A stretch of DNA of 64,000 nt from positions 496,001-560,000 of the forward strand of contig JAGTXK010000055.1 in NCBI GenBank assembly GCA_019096195.1. The letters are read 5' to 3'. A program made the position numbers and the translations under genes. This stretch comes from Boletus sp. NGJ (lineage: Eukaryota; Basidiomycota; Agaricomycetes; Boletales; Boletaceae). Numbering within the stretch: the first letter of the stretch is position 1; the number at the start of each line of letters is the position of its first letter. A model generated the notes under the pieces. It was given only the letters and a program-made list of their open reading frames with translations, had not been told where the DNA came from and ran no database searches. Below are positions 11,888 to 22,873 of the stretch, piece after piece.

Positions 11888-12954
11888 TCACAGAGAAAGT
11901 GACCAAGGGCCAACCCACTTCTTCGTATATTCTTTAGCAGTGGCAAGAAACTTGGCTTTATCCGTCTTTAATAGCTAAACCATCACATCTAGGTTGTTAC
12001 GGCCGAGAAGAAAATCCACAAGAACTTACCGCAGCAATGTCAGGGTCATACGGATCATCGGGACTCGGGTTGTTCAGCTTCTCTTGAACGATCGCGAGTA
12101 CTGCGATATATGTTTGTGACGGAAACAGGGAGGACAGACGAAATCAACTTGGCTTACCGGTCGACAATGTGATCGATGGTTTCCACTGGTGACAGATAAT
12201 CGGATCACATAACAGGTAAAAGAGTGATATTCCGTTAAAATCTCCCTCCATAACGCAATGGTACCACCCAAGTCCAAGGAACTCTGTGACTCACCTCATC
12301 TCGGAGAATAGGGATGCAGATATTGCCTTCTTCATTGATTCCGGGATGGTAGACCTTGGTCTGAAACACCACCTGACAAGCGAGGGACATTAGGTACGAA
12401 ACACAACGAGATGGCACGGGATGGCGGCGAGGGTGGGACAAAGAAATCGGAGAGATGTGGAGGCAAAGTATGCAACGTTTCGGGGGAGAGAACACCAAAT
12501 TCATACTTGAATGAAACGTATAACACGCATGGCTTACGTTTGGCGCCTTGAAAGGGAAATTAGGTGGCAGCTCGAGCTTGAAGCGAAACGTTCCACCTTT
12601 GTAGGGACTTTCGGACTTGGGGGATCAATGATACTGTCAGTCGAGCGAATCTATGAGTAAAGACGGGAAGGGCTGACCGCGCCTCTCACAATGCAATTCC
12701 AGATAAACAGATTGTCTTCTTCTGGTTCCACGGTAATGGCCTATGCAAACGAGTTGATTGACGGCGTAATCGCACGAGCCATCAGCAGTACGTACATCGA
12801 CGGGATTCTCGATGATGTCTTTCAATTCCTAGCAAACAGTGAGCTACATAATCTTGACAACCAGGCAAGACACAGTACTTTTTGAATACGTCTGGAATCA
12901 TTTTCAACTGGCATTCATCTCTGAGAAAAACAGAACTCACCGCAGGGCAGTCAT
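11888..12954 (-). CDS. ubiquitin-conjugating enzyme E2, UBE2L-like
   Basis: E2 enzymes carry ubiquitin, or a related modifier, on an active-site Cys. Exons 12941..12954, 12890..12920, 12796..12828, 12678..12740, 12538..12615, 12295..12372, 12158..12185, 12030..12100 and 11888..11974 give 160 residues. The UBC fold is read in order: ELKDIIENPVDAITVEPEED, LFIWNCIVRG, SPYKGGTFRFKLELPPNFPF, VYHPGINEEGNICIPILRDE (active-site Cys in NICI), then SITLSTVLAIVQEKLNNP and KAKFLATAKEYTKKW. The HPGIN...C...LRDEW spacing and the C-terminal helix resemble UBE2L3/UbcH7. The first two exons (MTALR plus ten residues) fit by phase only; the true N-terminal helix could use another small exon. Confidence 0.82.
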
Positions 12955-13420
12955 TGTGAGAACGGTTAAAGATCATATTTCGGAGGTGGCTAGCTGTGTG
13001 GATCACGTGCTCTGGTACAGCGCATGAACTGGTTTGGTTTGGCACGAGCAGCTTGATCCTCATATAGTCCGTCGTCTGAAAAATGTTTCGGACAGCCACT
13101 GGTCTGTGGGCCAGGTCCCTTTCTTTACAAGGGTGGATTTTTAAAGCGATCACGCCTGTCTGAACAAGATTAATGTCCATCTCATTCATATCAAGCCAAA
13201 GATCTCAATCCGCTATGGCTTTTCCCCCTTCTGGACATATTATACCTTGATATTCAGTACGGTTGCGCCGCACCGCGCGGGTCCGATCTAGGTCGGCGAA
13301 AGACAAGCATAGCCCATGTAACCACAAAGTTACGACTCGCGCATACCGTGTCGGGACGGCGTACAAATCACGTGACCCAAGTGAACTACGTACACTCTTG
13401 CCTCTGACCATCACTGCACC
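12955..13420. promoter_or_regulatory. shared divergent promoter region, E2 and ASH2
   Basis: 466 bp between two start codons facing apart. No open frame with family similarity. Presumed bidirectional promoter; I could not pick out a specific factor site. Confidence 0.45.
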
Positions 13421-15292
13421 ATGCCATCGCTTTCCGAGTCGTCGCGACCATCAACGCCAAGTGCCCCAAGCAATCATTCTTCAAAGAAACGGAAAATCGC
13501 ACCAGCCCAACCCGAACCATCACCCGCACCCTCCGACAACAATCCCAACGCCAATCCCGCCGCCAACGTCGTCCTCCCCGCCCGCCATGACCTCTTCTCG
13601 CGTCCACGTCTCACCATCTCCCGCTTCCCTACCTTCCCAGATACGCCCGGCGTCACGCACCACACCACCGAACAGCTCGCCATGAATAGGATCGGCTTCC
13701 GCTACGTCCCAGCCGGCGTCTCGCCTCCTGGCTCCATGTTGCCCTGTCGCACCATCGAGAGCGCGCCGCCGTCTTTCCGCGTGAGCTGGGAGGACCGCAG
13801 TGCATTCGTCAAGGTCACCCCCGACGGACTTGGACTCCTGGGCGAGCGCGGGTTCCGCAGTGCCCGTTGCAACGCCCCGGTCAGAGAGGGTGCATGGTAC
13901 ATGGAGGTACGTATAGAGTGTGGCGGAGGCGATCGCCCACCGGATCCTACAGATGCCAACATGCGCGAGGGCAGCCACGTTCGTCTTGGCTGGGCGCGAC
14001 GCGAGGCACCCCTCAATGGGCCTGTTGGGCTCGATGGTTATTCCTACGGGTACAGGGACAAAAGTGGCGAGAAGGTGACGCTGTCTCGTCCGCGTCCGTA
14101 TGGTCGGAGCTTCCGCACAGGAGACGTCATCGGGATGTACATATACTTGCCATCAAGGCGAAATCCCAATCCTACAGATCCCCATGACCCCGCGCACTTG
14201 AAGCGGGAACGCATCGCCATCGAGTTCAAAGGTCAAGAGTACTTTGAAAGCCTCGAGTACCCTCAGAACAAGGAGATGATAAAACTCATGGAATTCTCCA
14301 ACAAAGCGTCAGCTACGGTTTCCTTACCCTCGGTTCCTCCCAACAAGAAAGCATCGGGTGCCAAAAGTTTACCAGAACGCAAGGGACCGGGAACAGAAGT
14401 TCCTGTCTTACGACCTCTCCCCGAATTGAAAGGATCCCATGTCGTGTTCTTTGTAAATGGAGAATGTCAAACTGTCGCCTTTCGCGATTTGTACGATTAT
14501 CTCCCATTACCAACGACGCCCGCATCGCGAAAGAAGGACAGGGAGAATTCGAAGAAACGTGCGAAAGAAGGTGCGCCGCGAGAGCACAAAGAGAATCCCT
14601 TCGATGACGGAACGCTCGGGTATTATCCATTCATATCATTATTCAACTATGCGCGGGTGAAGATCAATCCTGGCCCTGATTTCGAATTCCCACCGCCTCC
14701 CGATATCGAGGGCTTCCTTCGGAATTCACATGGAGAGGACGTAAAGCCGTCGTCACAGCGCAGCTGGCGGCCGATGTGCGAGCGTTATACCGAGTATTTG
14801 CAAGAACAATGGGGTCTCGACGAGCGAGAGGAGGAGGAAGCTAAAGTCGAGGCAGCATCAAAAGCTGAGAGGGAGAAAGTAGAGGCGACAAAGAAGACCC
14901 AGAAAGAACTGCGGAGGCAACAAAATGCGGCCAAGAAACGTGCAAGGGAAGTAGAGCTGCGTCAAGCGTCCGTTCACACCGCCTCTCCTCTTCGTGAGAC
15001 ATCTACTGCACAAGACGAGTTTGCGGCTGTGATTGACGATCGATTCGGACCATCTGTGTCTTCGCTACTTGCGCCTACACTGCTTGTTCCAGAGGATATC
15101 GACCAAGCACATTCGCCTGCACCCACTGCTGCATCTAGCGTTGATTACCACCACATCCCCGAGACAGAAAGTGGATACAATTCTGAGGTATTGGAAGGAA
15201 TTGGTGAAGGTGAGGGGGAGCAGGAGGGGGAGATGGAGATGGAAGACGACAGCATGCCTGTCATGGATCTCGATCTGAACGACTTGCTGTGA
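13421..15292 (+). CDS. ASH2/Bre2-like COMPASS subunit (SPRY protein)
   Basis: Subunit of the Set1/COMPASS complex that methylates histone H3 Lys4; the SPRY domain binds DPY30/Sdc1 and RbBP5-like partners. It is a single 623-residue exon, unusual in this intron-rich window. Residues 1-60 are Ser/Pro-rich. The SPRY core starts near residue 105 (PPSFRVSWEDRSAFVKVTP) and runs through RGFRSARCNAPVREGAWYMEV, HVRLGWARREAPLNGPVG and GYSYGYRDKSGEK, then FRTGDVIGMYIYLP, with the second half at HVVFFVNGECQ and YYPFISLFNYARVKINPGP. A Lys/Glu coiled-coil-like stretch (about 470-520) and an acidic tail ending DLDLNDLL follow. No PHD finger or winged helix was seen, so it resembles yeast Bre2 more than full animal ASH2L. 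Confidence 0.9.
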   Translation: MPSLSESSRPSTPSAPSNHSSKKRKIAPAQPEPSPAPSDNNPNANPAANVVLPARHDLFSRPRLTISRFPTFPDTPGVTHHTTEQLAMNRIGFRYVPAGVSPPGSMLPCRTIESAPPSFRVSWEDRSAFVKVTPDGLGLLGERGFRSARCNAPVREGAWYMEVRIECGGGDRPPDPTDANMREGSHVRLGWARREAPLNGPVGLDGYSYGYRDKSGEKVTLSRPRPYGRSFRTGDVIGMYIYLPSRRNPNPTDPHDPAHLKRERIAIEFKGQEYFESLEYPQNKEMIKLMEFSNKASATVSLPSVPPNKKASGAKSLPERKGPGTEVPVLRPLPELKGSHVVFFVNGECQTVAFRDLYDYLPLPTTPASRKKDRENSKKRAKEGAPREHKENPFDDGTLGYYPFISLFNYARVKINPGPDFEFPPPPDIEGFLRNSHGEDVKPSSQRSWRPMCERYTEYLQEQWGLDEREEEEAKVEAASKAEREKVEATKKTQKELRRQQNAAKKRAREVELRQASVHTASPLRETSTAQDEFAAVIDDRFGPSVSSLLAPTLLVPEDIDQAHSPAPTAASSVDYHHIPETESGYNSEVLEGIGEGEGEQEGEMEMEDDSMPVMDLDLNDLL

Positions 15293-15403
15293 ATCTCATT
15301 GCTGTGTTGCGAGCGTGAAAAAAGATGTCCGTGCAGACGTACACAACTATACCTGCCAATGAAGAGGAGAATTACATGAACGATGAAAGAAGATATCATA
15401 GCT

Positions 15404-18400
15404 TCATGACCCTGCCGCCCACTGGGGACGAGGAGTTCGAGCTTGATACCTGCAAACACATTAATGAAGCACCGGCGCCGGAACCGTCGAGCACAGACGT
15501 ACCCAACGCTCTCACCCAGCCCCTTTGCTTTTTCTACCCGAATATCGAACACCATGTCTCCCGAGCTCGGTTCCCACCAAACCGCACACCAGTTACGTCG
15601 CCCCATAATATACTTATTCACACGCGACGTACCGTCAGGTTCATGTGTAAAGAGCGGCATCTGGGAGACGAGTGGTGAGTAACAGGAAAGCGCGCGGGGA
15701 TGAGCTTTGCACCATAATCTCATCCGTTTCAGCATGGTGTAACGTCCTATGCGTCTTGGTAGCCAACGTGGAGATCATGGTAGTAACCGTGGCAGGAGGT
15801 CTGACGAAAAAGTCGCTTGAATGTCAGAACCTCTTGCGGGGTATAACGAGAGCAGATGCGACGCACGGCGTGTTGACGATTGCACTCGTAATGACATTGA
15901 TCATATACCGGTAGTCTGCGGCAGGGGGAATATCCAGAATCTTACTATTCTTACCTCCACTTTGTCGAGAAAGGGTCCTCAAAACTCCAACAGCAGCACA
16001 CTGAACATCCCCAGACAGGAACGTTATACGGACGCGTTTCATCCTTGAAATACCCTGAAGCTGTTGAATAAACCAATTTCGTTCTTTCTGGAAACATAGC
16101 AACCAGGGTCTATTAGTATCAGCCAACGAAATATCCTTTATCCGAACCTTATGGGGTCTTGCTGTCCAATAGTCGTTCTGGACGAAAGTCAGCATCACTG
16201 AGGCAACTGGCTCATGTGATCCGAAACTACCATACCAAGTCGTTGAGTAGCTCGGGGTCTGCATTGAACTTATGCACGAATCCGCTCAAACCATACCCAC
16301 CACGTACAAGGGCTGTCAGAGGGTTCAGCTTGGGGTCTAATGCACTCTCCAAGAATACCATGCGCGGGTAGGCGATTGGAATGCCTAGAAGAACAGAATT
16401 AGCTGTGCTTGCATTCTGAATGTCGAATTAATGTACCAAGTTGTACAACCAGATGTTCTACGTGAGGTGGCATCTGGCTGATGGCTTCCATCACTCTTTT
16501 GTACTGTTCACTGCCACAGATCCTGTCCCTCATCCTTTCTGCTCTTGGTCAAGTGAGACGAAGGCAAAATAAAGAAAGGTTCGGGACTTACCGACAATCC
16601 AACATCAGAATTCGCACATTCGGACCCATGTAGGCCAGGTATGAGTGCGACGGCAAGCCAACATACGGTCCCCGAACACCGAGGATCAAAGATTTAAAGG
16701 GGTGGGCACCTCGACGGTTGTCCAAGCCGTCAACATATGCTAGTATAGTTTGTCAACACCTGGAATTGTGACGACTGGAATAATAGCCGCACGGTTGATG
16801 AAGCATTGGAATAGCAAATAGAAAAAATAGGCCCGGGCGCCCATACTACAAGGGTGATGAATTGACGCATAGGCTTCCGGCAGACGACGTACGCAAGTAA
16901 AACTGGTGAGGATTGTACCTCATCGGAATCTAAGTGCCATTTAAGTATACTGTTTGGACAATGACAACAGTTTGCTCACAGCTCCCAAACCCGTTTATCT
17001 TAATGGTGAGAATGAGAAGAAGAAATTGCAATGATATAAGAAACGAACCTACCAGGTCTGAGCAGAGGTACGTTAGCAAAAATGTGAAGAGAGAGCAGTC
17101 AGAGTGTGCTCACCGTGATCGTCTAAAATTCAACAACCCAAAATCAGAGACATTTGCGCGTACTTTCAAGCACTTACCACACATGTTGAGCATCGGTCTG
17201 GTGCAGACTGAGTCACTCGGAGGAGTAAACCAAGAAAGCACTCACATGGAACTGTTGGCTCTGGCAAACGCGCCATTCCTAAAGCAGACACAATAGTGGT
17301 TGAAGAAGAAGCGGTCCATACATGCCAACATTTCGGGAGATACGGGATGCGTCAATTTCGTTGATAAATTCGACTGGTGGATCCAATCTTGCATTTCTGG
17401 TTCCCTTGTCAATCTTTCCGAGATGTTAATGCTTGCATTTACTCCGGCGAGCCAGGCTTACGAGTCACAATAAAGCTGACCTCCTCCACCAACAAGCACG
17501 TGAAATGGTTCCCTCGCGTGTTCCCTAAGCAAGTCGAACCACATTGGGTCATAACCGCTCTTATACCCTAGACCTTTGAATTCTTCTTGATTGACGCCGG
17601 CTTGAAACCCGTTACACTTTGGGCGATATTCAGAATCACGAGACCGATCACGAGTGAGAAGATTTGATAAACATAGAACTGGTCTACCACGTACAGAATA
17701 GGTAGCCCAGCGCATGTTCTGCTTGATGGCTGGCACATAAAAAGAAAGCTGTATGCTGTTGTTGATACTATATTTGATGCATAGCTCCGCGTTCCCCAAT
17801 TGCATCTGCAATGGGAACCTCCAGAAAGTGAACGTCCTGGATCCCAGGGTCATTTAACTGCTTCATGGAAAAGGGGTAATACTTACCCCCCATTGCCTGC
17901 ATAGACGTATATCTCCTGGCCAGTGACGCGTTGCATTTGGTCACCTATTGCGCCACTTTTGGACTTGTAGTCGCCATACACAAAACTCTCTGATACCTGC
18001 ATAATCGCGGGTGGGAAGACTGCCGTAGAGTGCGGATCGGCTGGGTGAGGGCCGAGATCAAAGGACGAGCAAGCACTCCGATGACCGGCTCGCGGCTGCG
18101 CTCGTTCTTCGGGGTCCCATTGGTAGGTTAACATAGGATGGGGCTCGTAGGAAGATCCTGAATCGGCAGCTGCATTTAAGGGGCTGCGTTAGCGGACCGC
18201 AATTGTGATGGTATCCACAGCGTACGCACTAACTATCAACACGGCGCCATACCACAGGCCATTTTCATCGACGGTGTCATAGCGCAGTAGAGGTCCGACC
18301 ATGAATTGAAGGTACGGATCCATGCGCGGTGCCCTTTGCATGTGTGAACGTTCGGCAGCAGGCAGCTGCGCCAAGTGAATGGCAGAATCAGTCCACGCTA

Positions 18401-18915
18401 TTGACCTGGAGGTTTCTGAACGTGAATCATGCCTTTGCCACGCCTCCATACTGCTGGATGGTTGTTGGAATTGAGGAGGGCTTTGCCCAGGGTTCCCAGG
18501 CACAGATGACGAAAGCGCGGAGTCAAGCATCGAGAAGCTGCCGTCTGGCAGGGGCCCTGCTTTCTCCGCTGGGATACAGGCCCTTTCTGGCCCCCCCATC
18601 TGGTAGTCATATTCATCCTGTGTCACAAGGGCGGTGGATTGCACGTTAGTCGTACTGGCGACGGTAAGCTGATAGGCTACAAAGCGGGACTTACCTTATG
18701 CGCTCTTCCAGAACCACGCCTGCAACCAGTACTGTCCATGTTTCAGGTCGTTTGAGACTTTGCAACTTTGCGATGATGAGGTAGACGACGAGCAATGCAC
18801 ACAGCCCACCAAGCCGTGATGCCACTTGAATTGACGGCGATGCATGCCCATCCTTTACAGCAGTGCTCAGATATCTCAAGAGGCTGAGAATGTATTGATT
18901 GGTACTAGATAGCAT
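15404..18915 (-). CDS. PhoD-like phosphatase domain protein with N-terminal membrane segment
   Basis: Predicted metallophosphoesterase-fold protein of the fungal PhoD-like family; substrate unknown. Twenty exons, all closing in frame to 827 residues: 18695..18915, 18230..18654, 17887..18169, 17695..17836, 17462..17616, 17246..17413, 17178..17197, 17114..17122, 17053..17057, 16980..16998, 16893..16929, 16793..16845, 16592..16739, 16437..16543, 16236..16384, 16148..16177, 15867..16087, 15713..15800, 15503..15660 and 15404..15449. Family blocks include LGPHPADPHSTA, QNMRWATYSCNGFQAGVN, FHVLVGGGGQLYCDS, DRFFFNHY, ARAYFFYLLFQCF, GPYVGLPSHSYLAYMGP, ILMLDCRAER, ARPHKKERNWFIQQLQ and INVITSAIVNTP. Exon 1 adds a hydrophobic segment (LCALLVVYLIIAKL); its linkage is supported by phase only. 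Confidence 0.87.
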
Positions 18916-18963
18916 CGAAGCCGTATTAGCGTGGGCATGTCTTCGCCCTATTAATGGTCCCCT

Positions 18964-20916
18964 TTAGCCAACATGTTCCACAACACTCGTAACCAACCTC
19001 CCATCCTGAACCACTGACTTCAGCATTTCGGGTACAGATTGTTCTTGGAAAACTCCGTCTTCCTCTCCTTCAACTGGCAGGCTGACGTTTATGGCACTAC
19101 ATTTGGCCGTCGTGATTTCGACACCGAGACACGCCTTCGAAAGGTAAATCTGACCGGAATCCGTCGAGTCTACTTGGATGGTCGGAGCTGTCCCCGTGAT
19201 CTGGATTTGGAATGATGGTGACTTGGTGACTGAAACAGAAGAGATCACGGATTCAACGAGCACGGATGTCTTTGTACAATTGACTGAAGCAAGAGTGACA
19301 CTCAGTTCAGAGCTCAACTAGTACCTGTATCACTTACTCAGTGTGACAGCGTTGACCTTGCCCTTGACGATGACAGTGGTGTTCTTACATCCAAACAGGT
19401 TAACAGTCTGACTGATCTCGACGTCCGTCACCTCCAGTGCAGGCTGGTCCTCTTGGTATTCCTGTCCATCACATAAGCACTGTAAATTGACATTGGTGGT
19501 GCTAACTCACAATCAACCATTTGTTACCTTCTAGCGCGAACTTGGAAGGCTTCTTTCCCATCAACGCAGCAGGCTTGGCGGGTTTCGTTGGCTTCTTTGC
19601 TACTGGAAAGACACCATGAATCCGAGTTCTGGTTAGGAAACAGCAGCACAAACCTCCTGGACCGGTGCCTGCTGGAACAACGCTGCTTGCGCGCAAAGCC
19701 GGATTCTTATGGGTCATCTCGCTCTTATCGACTTTCCTCAGGCCTTTGGTTACTTCCTCGCCACAGTTCAACTCGGCGAACACGGCAGCAACGCCTCCCG
19801 CTGCTGGTGCTGGTGCTGCACTAGATGGTGGCGGAGGCGGAGGCGGGGGTGGGGGCGGGGACGGGGACGGAGGGGCTCCTGCAGATAATGGAGGCTGATA
19901 TTCTGAAACATGAACTCCCTATGACAGTGTTCAGAATCGCGACGGACACGAAATAGCACATAACTGACGCTGGAATTCCAAACCAGGCCAGTCGGGTGGT
20001 TCTCTAGAATATAACGTTTCATTCCATCCATAATGGCGATGAAGTCGCGGACCCATTCAGAATGGCGGGCATCCCTAAATCCACGGATCAGCATTGTCAT
20101 CTGGTGCAAAAGCGCACGCACTTCTCCCTGAATTCTTTGAGAATCCTGTTCGAGTAATACGTGGTCGATTCCTTGATATCCGAAATGGTTTGTGCCGGCT
20201 TGGATTCCTACGACGAAACGCCACGTGAGAGACGCACACGAGAACGGCTGGACACTTACAGCGGTGATCCAACCGACGCACACCGAACCCTCTGCGACAA
20301 CAGTGAGGTGGTTGAACCATTCTCTTTCCTTTCTGTTGGCTTCCTTGGCCCGGGTGATGGCTTCAAGTGTGGCCTGCAATGGGTTCAGCAGCCCCTCGAA
20401 AGCCTGCTGGTCTGGTTTCTTGCATGCTGCAGCCTTGACCAATAGGCCACGCAACACCTGAATCGCTTGCCCAAACAAATACACCTGATGGAGACATCAC
20501 ATAAGACGTAATGATGGACCCTTGCTGCGCGGAATCATACATGATCGATCAAGACCTGCGGGGCGAAAGCAACTGTGAGCTCCACCAGCGGCTTCAGCCC
20601 ACCTTCAATCACGATCGCATCAAAGGCTTGGACGCTGGGAGGTATCACTGGCTGAATCACGATCGCCGGTGGTGCAGGCGGAGGTGGAGGTGGAGGAGCA
20701 GTTGCTGGCTGGGCATCCGCAGAGCTTGTCACAGTGCTCGTGCTCTGTCTTCGGGTCTCGCGTTTCGTGTCCTCGAGGTCTTCAAACCTGGAGGCGACAG
20801 CTTCCAATCTGCATGCCAGCCACATAAGTGTGCTGTTCGCGAGACAAGGGCCAGATTGCGTACCGTTTGACTATGGTCACAAGGGTGTACAGCGACGAGT
20901 GGTTTTGTGTAGACAT
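18964..20916 (-). CDS. adenylyl cyclase-associated protein CAP/Srv2
   Basis: CAP recycles actin monomers with cofilin and, in fungi, links Ras to adenylyl cyclase. Nine exons (20864..20916, 20541..20808, 20260..20484, 20122..20207, 19969..20074, 19654..19918, 19511..19602, 19338..19461, 18964..19283) give 512 residues, the normal family length. N-terminal cyclase-binding coiled coil is RLEAVASRFEDLE. The helical-folded domain has FDAIVIEGGLKPLVELT, YYSNRILKEFREK and RHSEWVRDFIAIMDGMK. Two Pro-rich stretches follow, then AELNCGEEVTKGLRKVDKSE, and the C-terminal beta-helix ends VPEMLKSVVQDGRLVTSVVEHVG. The start ATG lies only 175 bp from the next gene's stop. Confidence 0.95.
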
Positions 20917-21091
20917 GGTTCCGTAGTCGATACCAGCAGTGCAGGAGTGACGCGTTCTAGCTGGTCGCCCAACACTGCGACCGGACAACGCCGTGGCAAG
21001 CTGAGAATTGCAAACTGCGATACTTCCGCACTCAAAACACTTGTACTTAAAACAACTGAAATTGTTTCAACCAAAGCACAGCGCTCGCCGA

Positions 21092-21622
21092 CTAGTCCTC
21101 TCCCAGATCCTCCTCTTCAGCTCTTACCTTGGCCTTCTTTTTTGCCTTCTTACGCCGCTGCCGTTCTCTTTCGTTTTGCCTAGCACGCTGCAGCTCTCCC
21201 TTTGAGAGACCAGGATTGTACAACTTGTCCAACTAATTGTATGAAAAAGTAGAGTGAGATTGCATCAGCACTTTTGTGGTACGCTTGTGTGGGGATATAT
21301 CATGACACGCCTTTTCCAATAAATGCCGTCTAGCAAGCATTCGGTTGGTGGCCAGAGAACGGGTTTCCTGACACGCTACACGAAATCCAGTAGGTTTATG
21401 AAGAAGTTGAACATTGTTTTCCGTCTTGTTGATTGATTGTCCGCCAGGACCACTCCCTGCAGCAAATCAGCACCGGACTTTGGACATAGTTGACGACAAA
21501 CCCACCTCGCACAAATGTTTCTACCAATTCCTCCTCACGCAGATCTGGGATCTTTCGTTGCTTATGGGCTTTCTTGAGTGCTGAGAAGTTGCGAGGTACT
21601 GGCGTGTTAGGCGGAACAGCAT
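21092..21622 (-). CDS. mitochondrial class I release factor-like protein (GGQ domain, MTRFR/Rso55 type)
   Basis: Short release-factor-like proteins hydrolyse peptidyl-tRNA on stalled mitochondrial ribosomes. Exons read with confidence are about 21506..21619, 21311..21456 and 21092..21232. They hold RKIPDLREEELVETFVRG, the catalytic SGPGGQSINKTENNVQLLH, LATNRMLARRHLLEK, and a basic tail ending RRKKAKKKAK-rich then acidic, which is the ribosome-anchoring design of the family. The 78-bp intron at 21233..21310 starts GC, not GT, after AAG. The only plausible ATG (21622) opens a good presequence (MLFRLTRQYLATS) but is one base out of frame with the body. A missing base, or an unrecognised start, is likely. 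Confidence 0.82.
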
Positions 21623-21679
21623 TTTCTGTATGTCTTGTATGAGTCTCAGAAACGAGCAATTCGATACTTTGAACAATGA

Positions 21680-22221
21680 TTACGTTGTTCCATCCTTCTC
21701 CATCCTACGTGCTTGACGACTGGACTGGATCGGCGGAGGACTCTTGATGGTTGAATTGTCTCCAATTTCAGTCTCCTCTGTGATGCGTAATCCTGCGAAC
21801 GGTATCAACAATCTGGCTCGAGCAAGCTCTCGATACGAGAAACCCACTCCAAGCTTCTTCTCCAGAGGGAGTTTCGACTCTTCTGGCTTGAACCACGTTC
21901 TTCCGCAATGTTGTTGCGAGGTCCTTGGCTAGCTGTATCTTTTCTTCTACCTGACCCGGGTCGTCTCGTGCTACGCTGTCCAAGGCCAACGTATCTGTGC
22001 GCATTTGGATTCGGAAGGCTGCGAAGACGTTAATGTGGTGAGTACTGTCGATCGACCAGGCAAATGACCTTTCTGTATCGGCGCATCACCTAGAACAAAG
22101 TTAGACGCAAAGAGACGTAAGAAACCTGAAGCAACGTACCTGCGAAGGTCGAAGTGACGGCCCTCAGTAGGTCACGATAAGCTGAGCGAGCAGCCGCTCT
22201 AAGACTGGGTGAGACTGCCAT
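21680..22221 (-). CDS. MZM1: MZM1/LYRM7-like complex III assembly factor
   Basis: Matrix LYR-motif chaperone that stabilises the Rieske iron-sulfur protein before it joins respiratory complex III. Exons 22140..22221, 22069..22089, 21848..22018 and 21680..21792 give 128 residues, the expected size. It starts MAVSPSLRAAARSAYRDLLR (AYR in the LYR position), then AFRIQMRTDTLALDSV, the helix EEKIQLAKDLATTLRKNVVQ, and RLRITEETEIGDN near the C-terminus. The stop lies 57 bp upstream of the ATG of the release-factor gene on the same strand. Exon 2 is 21 nt. Confidence 0.88.
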
Positions 22222-22873
22222 GCCTCGCTCAGCGGGCTGCGACAAAGAATTTACTTTTCTTCCAGCCAATCGGGAACGTGCGGTAACTCCCGACGTCGAT
22301 CTGAGATCGCCCAAATGCGGTCGGCGCAAGACGCGCTCCATTTTTGGACGCGTCGCGCGTCCGTTGACTGGCCCATAAACACACCGAATCTCTCCTCCTC
22401 CCAAAAAACGAGTAGCGGACGGAAATTTTTGATTTCAAAGCCTCCAAGCAAACAGAGGTAGATATATGAGACTCCCGACAAAGTTTCAGGATTATTCGTA
22501 GCGTTTCGCATGCAACTAAAGCGTAACTTTTGTAGTGTGCTGATCCATCGATTCTGACCGCGTTTTTCGTTCTTCGGGGGGCATAACATCCCGTCCGAGG
22601 TCCAAACTTATCGCCATACACGCAGAGGGGGTCTACTGCTGTTTGTTGAACAACACACAGTCGCGTTATCCATATCTCAAATAACCCCTCACGTGACTTC
22701 CGCGAATTGAGTTTGTTGACTGCTCAACGCGCCCTCGGAGTTTCAACACATCTCTCTCTTAAACCCCTACTATCTCTCGCGCGACTTCTCCGCAAGCCCC
22801 TTATCCAAGCAGACACCAACCCTCCAGCAGGAATAACAAGAGCACTCGTCAACTCCGCTTCATATCTTTCAAG
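22222..22873. promoter_or_regulatory. shared divergent promoter region, MZM1 and histone H1
   Basis: 652 bp between start codons facing apart. Open frames up to 130 codons on the minus strand have no family motif. Presumed promoters of both genes; no distinct regulatory element recognised. Confidence 0.45.

Noticed and set aside
13907-13960. Possible intron in ASH2 (GTACGT ... CTACAG)
   Set aside because: Removal shifts frame; the sequence reads through as VRIECGGGDRPPDPTDAN, consistent with the family.
16740-16792. A 20-bp intron in the PhoD gene
   Set aside because: Below any plausible minimum; a 53-bp intron from an upstream GT keeps the frame and the family sequence.
17414-17461. A 30-bp intron ending at an earlier AG in the PhoD gene
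   Set aside because: Too short to splice; the 48-bp version gives the conserved YCDSLTREPEMQDW.
19826-19875. G-rich run that looks like a minisatellite
   Set aside because: It is the polyproline-coding part of CAP read on the other strand.
22229-22621. 130-codon minus-strand frame between MZM1 and H1
   Set aside because: No family similarity, no splice support; lies in a divergent promoter.
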